Origin: Ignavibacteriota bacterium
GTDB lineage: Bacteria > Bacteroidota > Ignavibacteria > Kapaibacteriales > UBA961
Length of the DNA stretch: 41,107 bases
Direction of reading: 5' to 3'
NCBI GenBank assembly: GCA_016197185.1
Contig: JACPWH010000080.1
Location: 1-41,107, forward strand
Within the stretch, counting starts at the first letter, position 1, and every line of letters starts with the position of its first letter. A program made the translations under genes and the position numbers. This document shows positions 1 through 9,300 of the stretch, in pieces. Under the pieces are notes generated by a model that was not told where the DNA came from, ran no database searches, and saw only the letters and a program-made list of their open reading frames with translations.

Positions 1-1
1 G

Positions 2-1993
2 GCTTTGCTCTTGCAAAGTGATAAAAGCAGATTGGAAGAAACTATTGAGTTATTGCAAACGGCTGGATTACAAAATGAGCAGTCTTTCCGCAGAATAGAG
101 CAATTGGAACGCGAAAAGAATGAATTGAATGAACGGTTAGAGGAAATCCAAGAGTTTGAGCAAAACCGCGAAATGATTCAAAAGGAGCTTGCCCGCAGAA
201 ATATTGAAGTCAATTCTAGAATAAATGAAGCTCAGCAATATAAAAATGAAATAGCTGAAATAGAAGGTAAACTATTTGAAATACCAAAACTACGTGAAGA
301 AATACTTGCCTTAAATGCTACTCTTGAAACAATTACTGATGAGCGTGACCGACTACTTACTACCCATAATGATGCTGCCGAATTCTTAGGTAATTACGAA
401 AATTTGCAATCTGAGCTAAAGCAGTCATCTAAACAAGTTCTTGAATTTCAACAACGAAAAGAAGCAGATGATGCATTAATTGCAGAAGCAACTGCGAGTA
501 TTGCCGACCTTGAGCTTAAGCTCACAACAGAGCGTTCAGGACAAGAAAGGCTCCATGTAGAGCTACGGGCAGCCAGAGATTATGAAGAGCAAATTGCACG
601 TCATCTTGGAGCTTTAGATGAGTATTCATCTCAAATAATTGATTTAAAACGTCAGAAAACACAAAGTGAATTATTATTTACCGAGGTTCAATCTGCAATG
701 CTCGCAGCGCAAGCGGCTTATGATGCAGAAAAATCGAATAACGCCGATTTGTCTGAAAAACATCAAACATTAACCGCTCAATTAGTTACGGCAACAGAAG
801 AACTTGATACCTTACTGACGAGATATGGTGCACTCGAAGAAGCCAAGCGAATTGCGGACGAAAAGAATAAGGAGCTTAACGATATGCTTACAGAAGTTAA
901 AGCAGATTGTAGAGCTGCAGTATCTTCAAAAGAACTTACTGAACTTTCCCTACATAAGGAGGTAAGTCTTCGAAATACCTTAGAAACCTCTAATCAAACA
1001 TTAACAGGTCAAATACAGCAATCAAAAGTTACAATTATCGGTTTGCATGAAGAGCTTGAAAAATTAGCATTGGCAAAAGCTGACAGCGATGAGAAATTAA
1101 GGGAAGAAATAAAGAATCACAACTCCTTGAAAGTAAATGTAGAGGTTATTAACAAAGAACTAAATGCAGCAAAAAAAGAAACTACAGTTTTGCAAGATGA
1201 ACTGGAAAAATTAGCATTGGCAAAAGCAGATGCAGAAGAAAAACTACAAAAAGGAATGGAAATAGTCGTATCTGCCGAAACAAAAGCCGAAATTTCTAAT
1301 AAACAGATAATAGCGGCTAAAAAACAAATTGATGTTTTGCAAGATGAACTGGAAAAATTAGCATTAGCAAAAGCAGACGCTGAAGAAAAATCTTATGAAG
1401 AAGCTGAACGTCGGCGTGAGATTACACAACAATTAGAATTGGAAATTAGAGAAAAATCTTCTCTCTCCAAAGAACTGCAAGTAAAAATTGAAATGGAAGA
1501 AATAGGTGCAAATGAACTTTCGTTAGAAAATTCCAGAGGTAAAGAGGAAATAAAATTATTGAGGAAAAAAATCTCGACTTTTGAAGAAGAAAAAGCCGAG
1601 TATCTAAGAATAATAGAGCAATCTAATGAAGAGCAGGAAGCATCCAAGCAACTTTTAACTATCAATAAATCACTTGAAAAGGAACGGGAAGAACTGTCTT
1701 TAGAACTAATCAAATTACAACAGACACTGAATAATTCTGAAGAGCAAATTCGGAAGACTGAAAATGAGTTTTTAATTCGCATCAATAGTATAACAAAAGA
1801 GTTAGAGTCTGCAAAAGCGGAGAATATATTATTAAAAACAAATCCGACAGAACCAAAAAAAGGTATATCTTCCGTTAAGGATTCCATTGAACCAGAACAA
1901 AATATACTTGCAGATAAACGAGCAAATGTCGTTAATAAAATCGGTGATATTTTGGCAAGATTAGAGGGTGCCTTGCAGGAATCTGAAGAGTGA
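2..1993 (+). CDS. Long coiled-coil protein, 5' end outside the window
   Basis: The reading frame is open from the left edge, so the gene is probably truncated and the TTG at 5 is not a convincing start. About 660 residues are visible, almost all heptad-rich and dominated by Glu, Lys, Leu, Gln and Ala, as in SMC-, myosin- or kinesin-like coiled coils. No nucleotide-binding or membrane motif is seen in this part. Within it, the segment LEKLALAKAD occurs three times at 1043, 1190 and 1337, spaced exactly 147 bases (49 residues, seven heptads). The C-terminus is less regular and ends in KIGDILARLEGALQESEE. Function is unknown; a structural or scaffolding role is only inferred from the coiled coil. 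The sigma factor gene follows after 132 bases, without an obvious terminator. Confidence 0.85.
   Translation, partial: ALLLQSDKSRLEETIELLQTAGLQNEQSFRRIEQLEREKNELNERLEEIQEFEQNREMIQKELARRNIEVNSRINEAQQYKNEIAEIEGKLFEIPKLREEILALNATLETITDERDRLLTTHNDAAEFLGNYENLQSELKQSSKQVLEFQQRKEADDALIAEATASIADLELKLTTERSGQERLHVELRAARDYEEQIARHLGALDEYSSQIIDLKRQKTQSELLFTEVQSAMLAAQAAYDAEKSNNADLSEKHQTLTAQLVTATEELDTLLTRYGALEEAKRIADEKNKELNDMLTEVKADCRAAVSSKELTELSLHKEVSLRNTLETSNQTLTGQIQQSKVTIIGLHEELEKLALAKADSDEKLREEIKNHNSLKVNVEVINKELNAAKKETTVLQDELEKLALAKADAEEKLQKGMEIVVSAETKAEISNKQIIAAKKQIDVLQDELEKLALAKADAEEKSYEEAERRREITQQLELEIREKSSLSKELQVKIEMEEIGANELSLENSRGKEEIKLLRKKISTFEEEKAEYLRIIEQSNEEQEASKQLLTINKSLEKEREELSLELIKLQQTLNNSEEQIRKTENEFLIRINSITKELESAKAENILLKTNPTEPKKGISSVKDSIEPEQNILADKRANVVNKIGDILARLEGALQESEE
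1043..1392 (+). repeat. Three 49-codon coiled-coil repeats inside the CDS
   Basis: Near-identical starts (TTGCAAGATGAACTGGAAAA-like) lie at 1043, 1190 and 1337. The conserved core encodes LQDELEKLALAKADAEEK in copies 2 and 3 and LHEELEKLALAKADSDEK in copy 1. The remaining part of each unit has diverged. A period of 49 residues equals seven heptads, so duplication keeps the coiled coil in register. Confidence 0.8.
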
Positions 1994-2125
1994 ACCCATA
2001 TTGAAAACTGTAAAGTATTTAGAAAAGAATTTTAAGCAACAAAAAAAACTGTAACTTTTTATTAGTGTGTTGTGTCTGTAGATTTGAATGCCGAAACCTA
2101 ACTAACTATTTCTTGGAGAAATGCC

Positions 2126-2689
2126 ATGTCGCTGTCAGTCCGAAAGCCGAGTGAAGACGAATTGCGTGCAGCTGCGGACGAATTACGTTCGGGAAGCGCG
2201 GCGGCATTTCAAGTTCTTTACAAACAGTATTCACCGAGTGTTTATAGGTTCTGTTTAAGAATGTTAGGTGAATCTTCAACGGCTCAAGATGCGTTTCAAG
2301 AAACTTTTATGAAAGTATTCGAGCATCATTCTGAATTTAGAGGGGATCATTTTCCTGCGTGGCTCTTTACTATTGCCCGGAGAGTGTGCCTTAACCATAT
2401 TCGTTCTATGAAAGAACATGATATGTTTGATGAGGAAGCACACAGTTCGGCTCCAATGATTACTTCGACTGATATTGGGATGCAGATGTGTGTAAACAAT
2501 GCACTGATGCATCTCCCGTTACAGCTTAGAGAAGCAGCTATTCTCCGTGAATACGAAGGGTATTCATATCAAGAGATAGCCTCAATTGTCGGTATTGACA
2601 TCTCACTGGCAAAGGTTCGCGTTCATCGCGCACGTTTGCTTCTTCGGAAATTATTAGCACCTGTTATGCAGGAATGGTATGAATCTTAA
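2126..2689 (+). CDS. RNA polymerase ECF-type sigma-70 factor
   Basis: A 187-residue protein with the two-domain layout of group 4 sigma factors. Region 2 spans about residues 26-95 (FQVLYKQYSPSVYRFCLRML, then DAFQETFMKVF and FPAWLFTIARRVCLNHIRS). Region 4 spans about 128-176 and carries a helix-turn-helix (YSYQEIASIVGIDISLAKVR). It should direct core polymerase to a specific promoter set. The start is supported by GGAG seven bases upstream of ATG 2126. Its 3' end overlaps the next gene by 11 bases, which suggests translational coupling with the anti-sigma factor. The stimulus and target genes cannot be read from the sequence. Confidence 0.95.
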   Translation: MSLSVRKPSEDELRAAADELRSGSAAAFQVLYKQYSPSVYRFCLRMLGESSTAQDAFQETFMKVFEHHSEFRGDHFPAWLFTIARRVCLNHIRSMKEHDMFDEEAHSSAPMITSTDIGMQMCVNNALMHLPLQLREAAILREYEGYSYQEIASIVGIDISLAKVRVHRARLLLRKLLAPVMQEWYES

Positions 2690-3608
2690 TCTTCTTATAT
2701 CGAAATACGTGGACGGCGACCTCACAGTAGAGGAAGACCAAGTCTTGCGCCGTTTATTGAGCGAGCAACCCGCTGCAAAGGAAGCATTCGATGTGGCTAC
2801 AGTGTTACATTTTTCAATGCTTGAAGATGCTGATTCTATTGTAATTCCAAATGATTTTCTTTTGGAAACCGAATCAAGAATTACAATGAAATTTGAAGCT
2901 CAGGAAGCGATTGCCAAAGCTAAATTACGTGAACAAAGAGTAAAAGCATTCAAAAGCAATATGACCAGATTAAGCTCTTTTGTGGTTGCTTTGCTGGTTG
3001 TTTGTACCGTACCGTTTAGTGATATGTTCATCGGTAGAAAATCTATTTTTGCCTCAAATATTGAGAATCAAACATCCAACTCCCAGTTTGAAACTATATT
3101 ACCGTCGTCAGATAAAGAATATAGAGCAAAGCATACACATCGCTCAAGGTTTACTACGGTAAGTACTGAATTTGCATCTTTAATTTCAACTGACGAGGTT
3201 GTAGCAGTTAATAGAGAAACATCAATTTCTGCGCCTTTGTATGATGGAGCAAGGGAAAAACCAGAACTTAATGCAAGCACTTCACTATCCTTGCCGATAG
3301 CTTCACAAAACAGCTTCTCGGTTCAGGCTGAACCAAGCAGTACCTTTGCTTCAAAAGAAAATACTTTCCTGACTTCTGCATTCCCGAGTAGAAAGAATTC
3401 AACAGAACCGACTATTGCAGAAATAGCTGAAACAACAGCAGAGAAGACCGAAATTCAAGTTAGTACCTTTGTGGCAAATAATGTTGCAAGCAACCGTGAA
3501 AATTCAGTTGCTTCAATGGCAATTTCACAAAGTGTTGCTTATTCATTAGGAGAAAACAGCAGAATTGGAGTTGAAATCGGTTATAAGGGAATAAAACAAT
3601 TTTTTTAG
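2679..3608 (+). CDS. Membrane anti-sigma factor, C-terminus apparently disrupted
   Basis: This 309-residue protein starts inside the sigma factor gene. Residues 1-60 look like an anti-sigma N-terminus (LISKYVDGDLTVEEDQVLRR...LLSEQPAAKEAF). There is no HxxxCxxC zinc motif. A single transmembrane segment lies at about 99-118 (FVVALLVVCTVPF). The rest should be periplasmic: roughly 190 residues rich in Ser, Thr, Glu and Asn. It probably holds the ECF factor at the inner membrane until an envelope signal arrives; that role is inferred from position and layout. The end is odd: a beta-strand-like stretch (RIGVEIGYKGIKQFF) runs into a T7 tract and TAG, and coding-like sequence resumes in the same frame about 100 bases later. 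Confidence 0.8.
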   Translation: MNLNLLISKYVDGDLTVEEDQVLRRLLSEQPAAKEAFDVATVLHFSMLEDADSIVIPNDFLLETESRITMKFEAQEAIAKAKLREQRVKAFKSNMTRLSSFVVALLVVCTVPFSDMFIGRKSIFASNIENQTSNSQFETILPSSDKEYRAKHTHRSRFTTVSTEFASLISTDEVVAVNRETSISAPLYDGAREKPELNASTSLSLPIASQNSFSVQAEPSSTFASKENTFLTSAFPSRKNSTEPTIAEIAETTAEKTEIQVSTFVANNVASNRENSVASMAISQSVAYSLGENSRIGVEIGYKGIKQFF

Positions 3609-3854
3609 CTTTTCTTTTGGATCTATTTTTCTATTTTCTGCCTTTTCTTCGTTGCCGTTGTCGCGGTCAACGTTTTGCAAAGAGGCGGACTGATGCAACG
3701 TTAAAGCCGTCGTGTTGTTACTGTAAAAGGAGTTGCTCTTACACTTGGTGCCGAAGCGAATGCTTTTATGGTTAATACGCCTATGGTGCAAGGGAAGCAA
3801 AGTGAAGTAAATTCAGGTGTCTTATTGGTCTATGGAATGCAAATTAAATTTTAA
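3609..3854 (+). pseudogene. Detached C-terminal part of the anti-sigma gene, with a likely inverted segment
   Basis: From 3705 to the TAA at 3852, in the same frame as the anti-sigma gene, the sequence encodes 49 residues containing VTVKGVALTLGAEANAF and ending SGVLLVYGMQIKF. It looks like terminal beta-strands with a C-terminal Phe. Between 3606 and 3704 the plus frame has two stops (TAG 3606, TAA 3702) and is T-rich. The minus strand, on the same codon grid, reads a hydrophilic open stretch (LQNVDRDNGNEEKAENRK, then IDPKEKLKK). Inverting this roughly 100-base piece would turn both stops into Leu codons and give one open frame of about 390 residues. Imperfect inverted ends are visible (AACAA 3595 / TTGTT 3715; GCTTT 3608 / AAAGC 3703), although neither pair alone restores the frame exactly. 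Inversion is an inference. Confidence 0.45.
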
Positions 3855-3982
3855 AACATATAACGAAGCCGAAAAATCTATTAAGATTTATTGTGTGGAA
3901 AATTAAAGTTTGGCAACATTCGGTAAATCTTCTTATTTTCGTTGATGTTTATTAGTGTATTTTTTGTTTTATTGGAGTTCTT

Positions 3983-6100
3983 ATGAAAAATTCGTTTCTT
4001 CTTTCTATTGTTACTGTCGGTTTTCTTTTGGGGAATGTTGGGCTAAGTACTGCTCAACAAATGAAGATAATACCCGGTCAGAATGTAGCACCTGTAGCTG
4101 AGAGATCTGTGAGTGCTGCAAAAGTATATCTTCCTAACTCCCCTGATGAAAGCACACCTATTGCTCCTTTTTCTAAAAAAGAAATTAAAAGTCTCCTGAA
4201 AAAAAACAAGAATAGCAATGTTTTGGGTGGCGATAAAAAAATTACCGCCAATATGCCGGGTATAAAGATTGGTTATACGTATTATGATTTCCAAACAAAT
4301 AATGCAATGCCGGAAAGAATAGCATATTATGATGACCAGACTAATAAATTTACCCAGATGTTTTGGATGGCTGCCAAAGATTCATCAAGGGGAAATTCAG
4401 GGGTTTCCGGTCAATTAGATGCACCCGGTTTTAACAGTTCACGCGGCGCACATTATGCTTTTATAGATGTTACAAACCCTGATTCTCCTGTTAATCAATA
4501 TGACACATGGGAGAAAATGGAAGCGGAAAAAATCGGTGGACAGCCTGAGAGACGTGGATGGCCTTCAATCGTTCAATTTAATGACGGTAGTGTAGGAACA
4601 CCTTCCCATACACCTGTAGATTTCTTTAAATCAAGTGATTATGGTGATAATACTTTTACCCGTACATCCGTAGATAAAACCACTTCAACATGGCCTCGAG
4701 CAGCAGTTGACGGTAAAGATATTGTCCATGTCATATATAATACGAATGCATCTTCAACAGGTACCGACCAAACATCAAATTTACTATGTTACAGACGTTC
4801 TACGGATAAGGGAAAAACTTGGGAGCCTGAAAAAATATTTACTAATAATGCTTTCGATGCAACAAACGGTAATTTTCCTTATGGAGCAGGTGGTGATTCT
4901 TATGCAATAGCAGCTCGTGGAAATAATGTTGTGGTCTTATATGGTAGATTTCCAAATTCTGATGCTTTCTATCGCAAATCAACAGATAACGGGGAGACAT
5001 GGACATTACCTACTTATGCTTTCCGTGCGAATTATACAGGTGTGGATACTTCGTTCTATGATGCGGATAGTGCTCGAATCCTAACTGATACTGTAGCAGC
5101 AAGCGGTGATCAATTGGATGTTGTTTTGGATTCTGAAGGAAAAGCACATTTCGTTTTTAATTTAGCTCAAAGTTATGTAATCATGACAGGTACACATCAA
5201 ACTATCAACGGGAAAGATAGCGTTAGAGTCGGCTTAAACACTTATGGCAATTTAGATGAACTTAGTGACTATCAAGATGCAAATTTAGGGTTTGGATATT
5301 ATAAAGAAGGTGATAATTTTATATATTATATTGCTCGACCTTCAACTCTTGGTTGGAATGGTACAGGGTCTATAATAAGTCGTCGTGCTGCATCAGGTCT
5401 TTGTCGTTATCCTCAATTGGGTCTTGATGAGCAAAATAATGTTTATTTGACTTTTACATCAATTAAAAATGACGATTTAAAGTCTGTAGCAATTGATACT
5501 ACAATACCATCCAGAGATGGTATTGCTGATGTTCAAGTGGATGGATTAATGGGGCATATTTATGTTACTCACCGCCTTGGAGGAGATGCAAACCCTAATT
5601 GGTCTAACCCAAAAGATATTACTCCTGAGGGTGTTGATTGCCTTTTCGGAACTCTCTGTAATAAGGTAATCAACGGAAGAATGTATATTGGTTATTCTGC
5701 TGATGCAACTCCCGGTGATCGCGTTACAAATGTAGAGCTTCCGATCGAACAAACTGAAATTTATATGTACCCTTTCCCTACATCTAGTCTGAATTCAATT
5801 CCGCCTGTTGGTGTAGAGGAAGAAGCTGCTGCAAACGAAGGGCTCGCATTAACTTCCCAGCCTAATCCCACAAGCGGTGTTACAGTATTTGGATTTACTG
5901 CTCCTCAATCAGGGAATGCAACGGTTACAATTACAAACGCACTCGGGATGAACGTGGCAACATTGTATAATGGTATGCTTACTGCCGGAGCAACACACAG
6001 TGTTAATTTCGACGCACAAAACCTTTCATCAGGTGCATATTATGCAACACTTGAAATTAACGGTCGTAAAGTTACCAAGATGGTAACAATTGTGAAATAA
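3983..6100 (+). CDS. Secreted Asp-box (sialidase-like) beta-propeller with T9SS sorting domain
   Basis: A 705-residue exported protein. Residues 1-24 form a Sec signal peptide (LLSIVTVGFLLGNVGLSTAQ). The middle carries Asp-box motifs of BNR/sialidase-type propellers: STDKGKTW at about 273-280 and STDNGETW at about 333-340, plus a divergent copy. The last 80 residues, from SQPNPTSGVTVFGF to KVTKMVTIVK, match a type A T9SS sorting domain. The protein is therefore expected on the cell surface or released. Asp-boxes mark a fold rather than an activity, and the catalytic Arg triad of sialidases was not identified, so substrate and enzymatic function remain unknown. Confidence 0.8.
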   Translation: MKNSFLLSIVTVGFLLGNVGLSTAQQMKIIPGQNVAPVAERSVSAAKVYLPNSPDESTPIAPFSKKEIKSLLKKNKNSNVLGGDKKITANMPGIKIGYTYYDFQTNNAMPERIAYYDDQTNKFTQMFWMAAKDSSRGNSGVSGQLDAPGFNSSRGAHYAFIDVTNPDSPVNQYDTWEKMEAEKIGGQPERRGWPSIVQFNDGSVGTPSHTPVDFFKSSDYGDNTFTRTSVDKTTSTWPRAAVDGKDIVHVIYNTNASSTGTDQTSNLLCYRRSTDKGKTWEPEKIFTNNAFDATNGNFPYGAGGDSYAIAARGNNVVVLYGRFPNSDAFYRKSTDNGETWTLPTYAFRANYTGVDTSFYDADSARILTDTVAASGDQLDVVLDSEGKAHFVFNLAQSYVIMTGTHQTINGKDSVRVGLNTYGNLDELSDYQDANLGFGYYKEGDNFIYYIARPSTLGWNGTGSIISRRAASGLCRYPQLGLDEQNNVYLTFTSIKNDDLKSVAIDTTIPSRDGIADVQVDGLMGHIYVTHRLGGDANPNWSNPKDITPEGVDCLFGTLCNKVINGRMYIGYSADATPGDRVTNVELPIEQTEIYMYPFPTSSLNSIPPVGVEEEAAANEGLALTSQPNPTSGVTVFGFTAPQSGNATVTITNALGMNVATLYNGMLTAGATHSVNFDAQNLSSGAYYATLEINGRKVTKMVTIVK

Positions 6101-6116
6101 ATATCTTCATAATATA

Positions 6117-6148
6117 GGACAGTCGTTAGCCGAAACAAACGGCTGTCC
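6117..6148 (+). terminator. Possible weak terminator hairpin
   Basis: AGCCG pairs with CGGCT across an AAACAAA loop, extended by GGAC/GTCC with a seven-base bulge. It lies 17 bases after the propeller gene stop. There is no clear T-run, so support is modest. Confidence 0.35.
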
Positions 6149-6349
6149 GGTATTTCTGACTCCAACGCATAAAAGTTCACGCCTGATGGTTTTAACTGCA
6201 TGATTTATTGAAAATTACAAAGTCCCAACAAAGCACATATCTTTGTTGAGAAGTACCGAGTATGTGTAGTATATAACAATTGGATAGTGTTTTTAAATTT
6301 GAAAATCAACGAATATTATAATTTTTATACATTTTTTAGGGAGAACGGT

Positions 6350-9300
6350 ATGAAACGTAATCTACTTCTTCTGGTTATCGTGATGATAACGATGCCGATA
6401 GTCGCTTCTGCGGGTATCACGGGTATTTTATCGGGTAAGGTGGTAGATGAAAAAGGGAAGCCTGTTGGCGGAGCTTCGATTCGTGTGAAAGGTACTACAC
6501 GTGGCGGTAATGCCAAGCTCAACGGAACTTTTAATATTTCCAATATTAACTCGGGTACTTATGAAATTTTGGTGAAGGCGGTAAACTACAAAGATTACAC
6601 AACTTCTGTAAGAATTTCTGCTGATCAAACTACAGAAATTACGATTAAGATGGTAGAATCTGTTGTACAAACGAAAGAAGTTACCATAACTGCAGAATCT
6701 GAAAAAAAATTGGTAAATAAAGATAAAATTGGAACTAATCGTACTGCAAATGGAGAAGACAATACAAAAATTGCGCGTGAAACTGTACAAGGTGTAGTTG
6801 CTCTTACAGCAGGTGTTCAGTCAACCGGTGCCGGTTTTGAAGTTAGAGGCAGTAGAGCTGAGGAAACCCAAATACGTGTAGATGGTTTAGATGTTGGTGA
6901 CCAATTTACAGGATCATTCGGAAATGGTGGTGCAGCATATAGCCCGACTGTTAGTAGTTTTGCTGTAGAAGAAGTTCAAGTATTGACAGGGTCTTTTTCA
7001 GCTGAGTATGGCAATGCATTAGGCGGAATTGTAAATACAGTTGTCAAGAGCGGTAGGGTTGACAAATATGAAGGTTTTGCACGTTGGAGAACAGATGCGC
7101 CTTCATTATTCGGTAAAGGTGGCAACGGTATTCAATTTATGGGAAAAGATCAAAACACCTATGAGTTCGGTGCAGGCGGACCTATTCCACTTTTAGAGGG
7201 TTCTACTTTTTTTGTAACCGGTAAATATGCTCACGAACAATTTGTAAATCAAAATAATCATTTAAGCGTAATTGATCCATTAGGAAATAACTTGGGACGG
7301 CTACCATTCAATCAGTCATGGGTCCAGAACGTTACAGGTCGTCTTAAGTTTTCGTTTAGTGACATCAGTTTAAGTGTTGGGGGGCAATATGGAATATCGT
7401 CACGTGAGCGTGGCCAGTGGGCATGGTTGTATGCAAATGAATTTGGTGTGACCAATATTCGTACTGAGGGTGGGAGAACATTTGGCGATACTAATTTTAT
7501 TCCTGAATCACAAGCAAAGCCGGCTGTTGTTAATAACAATGTTAATAATTTGTTTGTTTCTATCAACCATGTACTTGGTCCCAGTACTTATTATGAATTT
7601 AGAGTATCAACAAATATAACAAATACAGATGTTTCAAAGAGAAGCAGTTTTTCTAATCCATCGTTGTTAGGTGGAATTGAAACGTATAAACCTATAGACG
7701 AATTTTCACAGGTACCAGATCCAACAAATCCAACTCGTTTTGCTGCCGGAAGTGATAGGGTTATTGATGTTTTTCAACAATTATCAACAGTTAAACCCAC
7801 GCCATCTGAAGACGGTTACTATATGAGCCAAACGTTCAGACAAAGGAATAGTATTACAGGTTATTACGAAGGTGCCGCAGATAACTTAACCACCAAAAAC
7901 GCTTATGGTTTCGTAGGTGTATTCAATTTACACGGGAATGAACGTCAGTATGACTTACGCAGCTCAAATTTTTTACAGTTCGACGGAAATTTCAATACAA
8001 TTGTTAATTCGTCAGACTTAGTAAAACATAATATCAAAGCTGGCTTTGAATTAAGAACATTTGTAGTTAAACGTTTCCAGAACAGTTTAGCTTGGGAAAG
8101 CAGTGGCTTCTATGACGTTTATACAGATGAATTTAAAAACCCTTATGCAGATAATGAGACAGCTAAACGAATTACTGAACAGCCAAAGAAGCCAATATCC
8201 GGAGCAGTATATTTACAAGATCAAATAAGTTACAAAGGAATTATTATTAATCCGGGGGTTAGATTTGATTTTACAGATCCTAATTCAACCTACAGAATAC
8301 AAGATACTTCATTTACTCCTATAACTTCCGACTCAGGATTTGCAAAAACAAATCTAAAATATCAGATTAGCCCACGTATTACTATTGCCTACCCAATTAC
8401 CGATAGGTCAATTTTGAATTTCAGCTATGGTGTGTACTTTCAAATGCCTCTCTTGAATCAATTGTTTGATTCATATAATAAAGATCAGGTAAGATCAGCT
8501 GATATTCTTGGTGACCCACAAATTAAAGCACAAAGAAACAATCAATATGAAATTGCTTATAATTTGCAATTGACTGATGATTTTGCTTTTGATGTTACCG
8601 CATATTATAAAGAGAATTTCAATCAAGTAGGATTAAAACCTGCATTCAGCCTTGGAACTTTGTATTGGGTTTATACTGTTACTGAATATGGAAGCAGCCG
8701 AGGTTTGGAATTTACTCTAAAGAAAAGAGCTACGAATAATATTGGCTTAAATCTAAATTACACATTAGCTTCAACTACGTCAACAGGTGCTTCTGCTACA
8801 GCAAACTATAATCTTACTCCTGACCCTGCAACCGGTAAGCTACCGTTCCCGATGACACCGACTCCTTCAGACGGAGACCGTCGCCATCAATTGACTGCCA
8901 TTGTTGATTTCAATTGGGCAAAAGATGAGGGACCGTCAATCGGGGGAATTAAACCTCTAGAAAATGTCAATCTTAATTTGACCACACGATTCCAAACAGG
9001 TTTACCTTATACATTGTTAAATAGAAAAGGCGGGACTGCCATCAGTGAAAACAATAGTGAGCGTCAACCATCATGGTGGCAAACTGATATGCGTTTTTCA
9101 AAAGATTTCCCTCTTCAAAATTGGTTCGGTGAAGGAATGGGTAAAACAACAATTGTTTTCTTTGTAGATATTCTTAATTTGTTTAATAGAACTGATTTTA
9201 ATAAGGTGTACGATAGAAGCAGTGATCCGGATCAAGATTATAATGAATACGCAAAACTTCAATCAAGTTATGCAGCTACAACCTATTATAAAAATGCATC

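Noticed and set aside
1393-1887. 164-codon minus-strand reading frame
   Set aside because: Antisense to the coiled-coil gene; Ser/Phe/Leu-rich composition is the mirror of its Glu/Lys/Leu codons.
2079-2086. TAGATTTG resembling the Bacteroidota -7 promoter element before the sigma factor gene
   Set aside because: No TTTG-type -33 element at the right spacing (TTTT instead), so a promoter call is not supported.
6287-6349. Upstream start for the TonB-type receptor
   Set aside because: ATG 6350 has AGGGAG and begins a proper signal peptide; the 21 extra residues would mask it.
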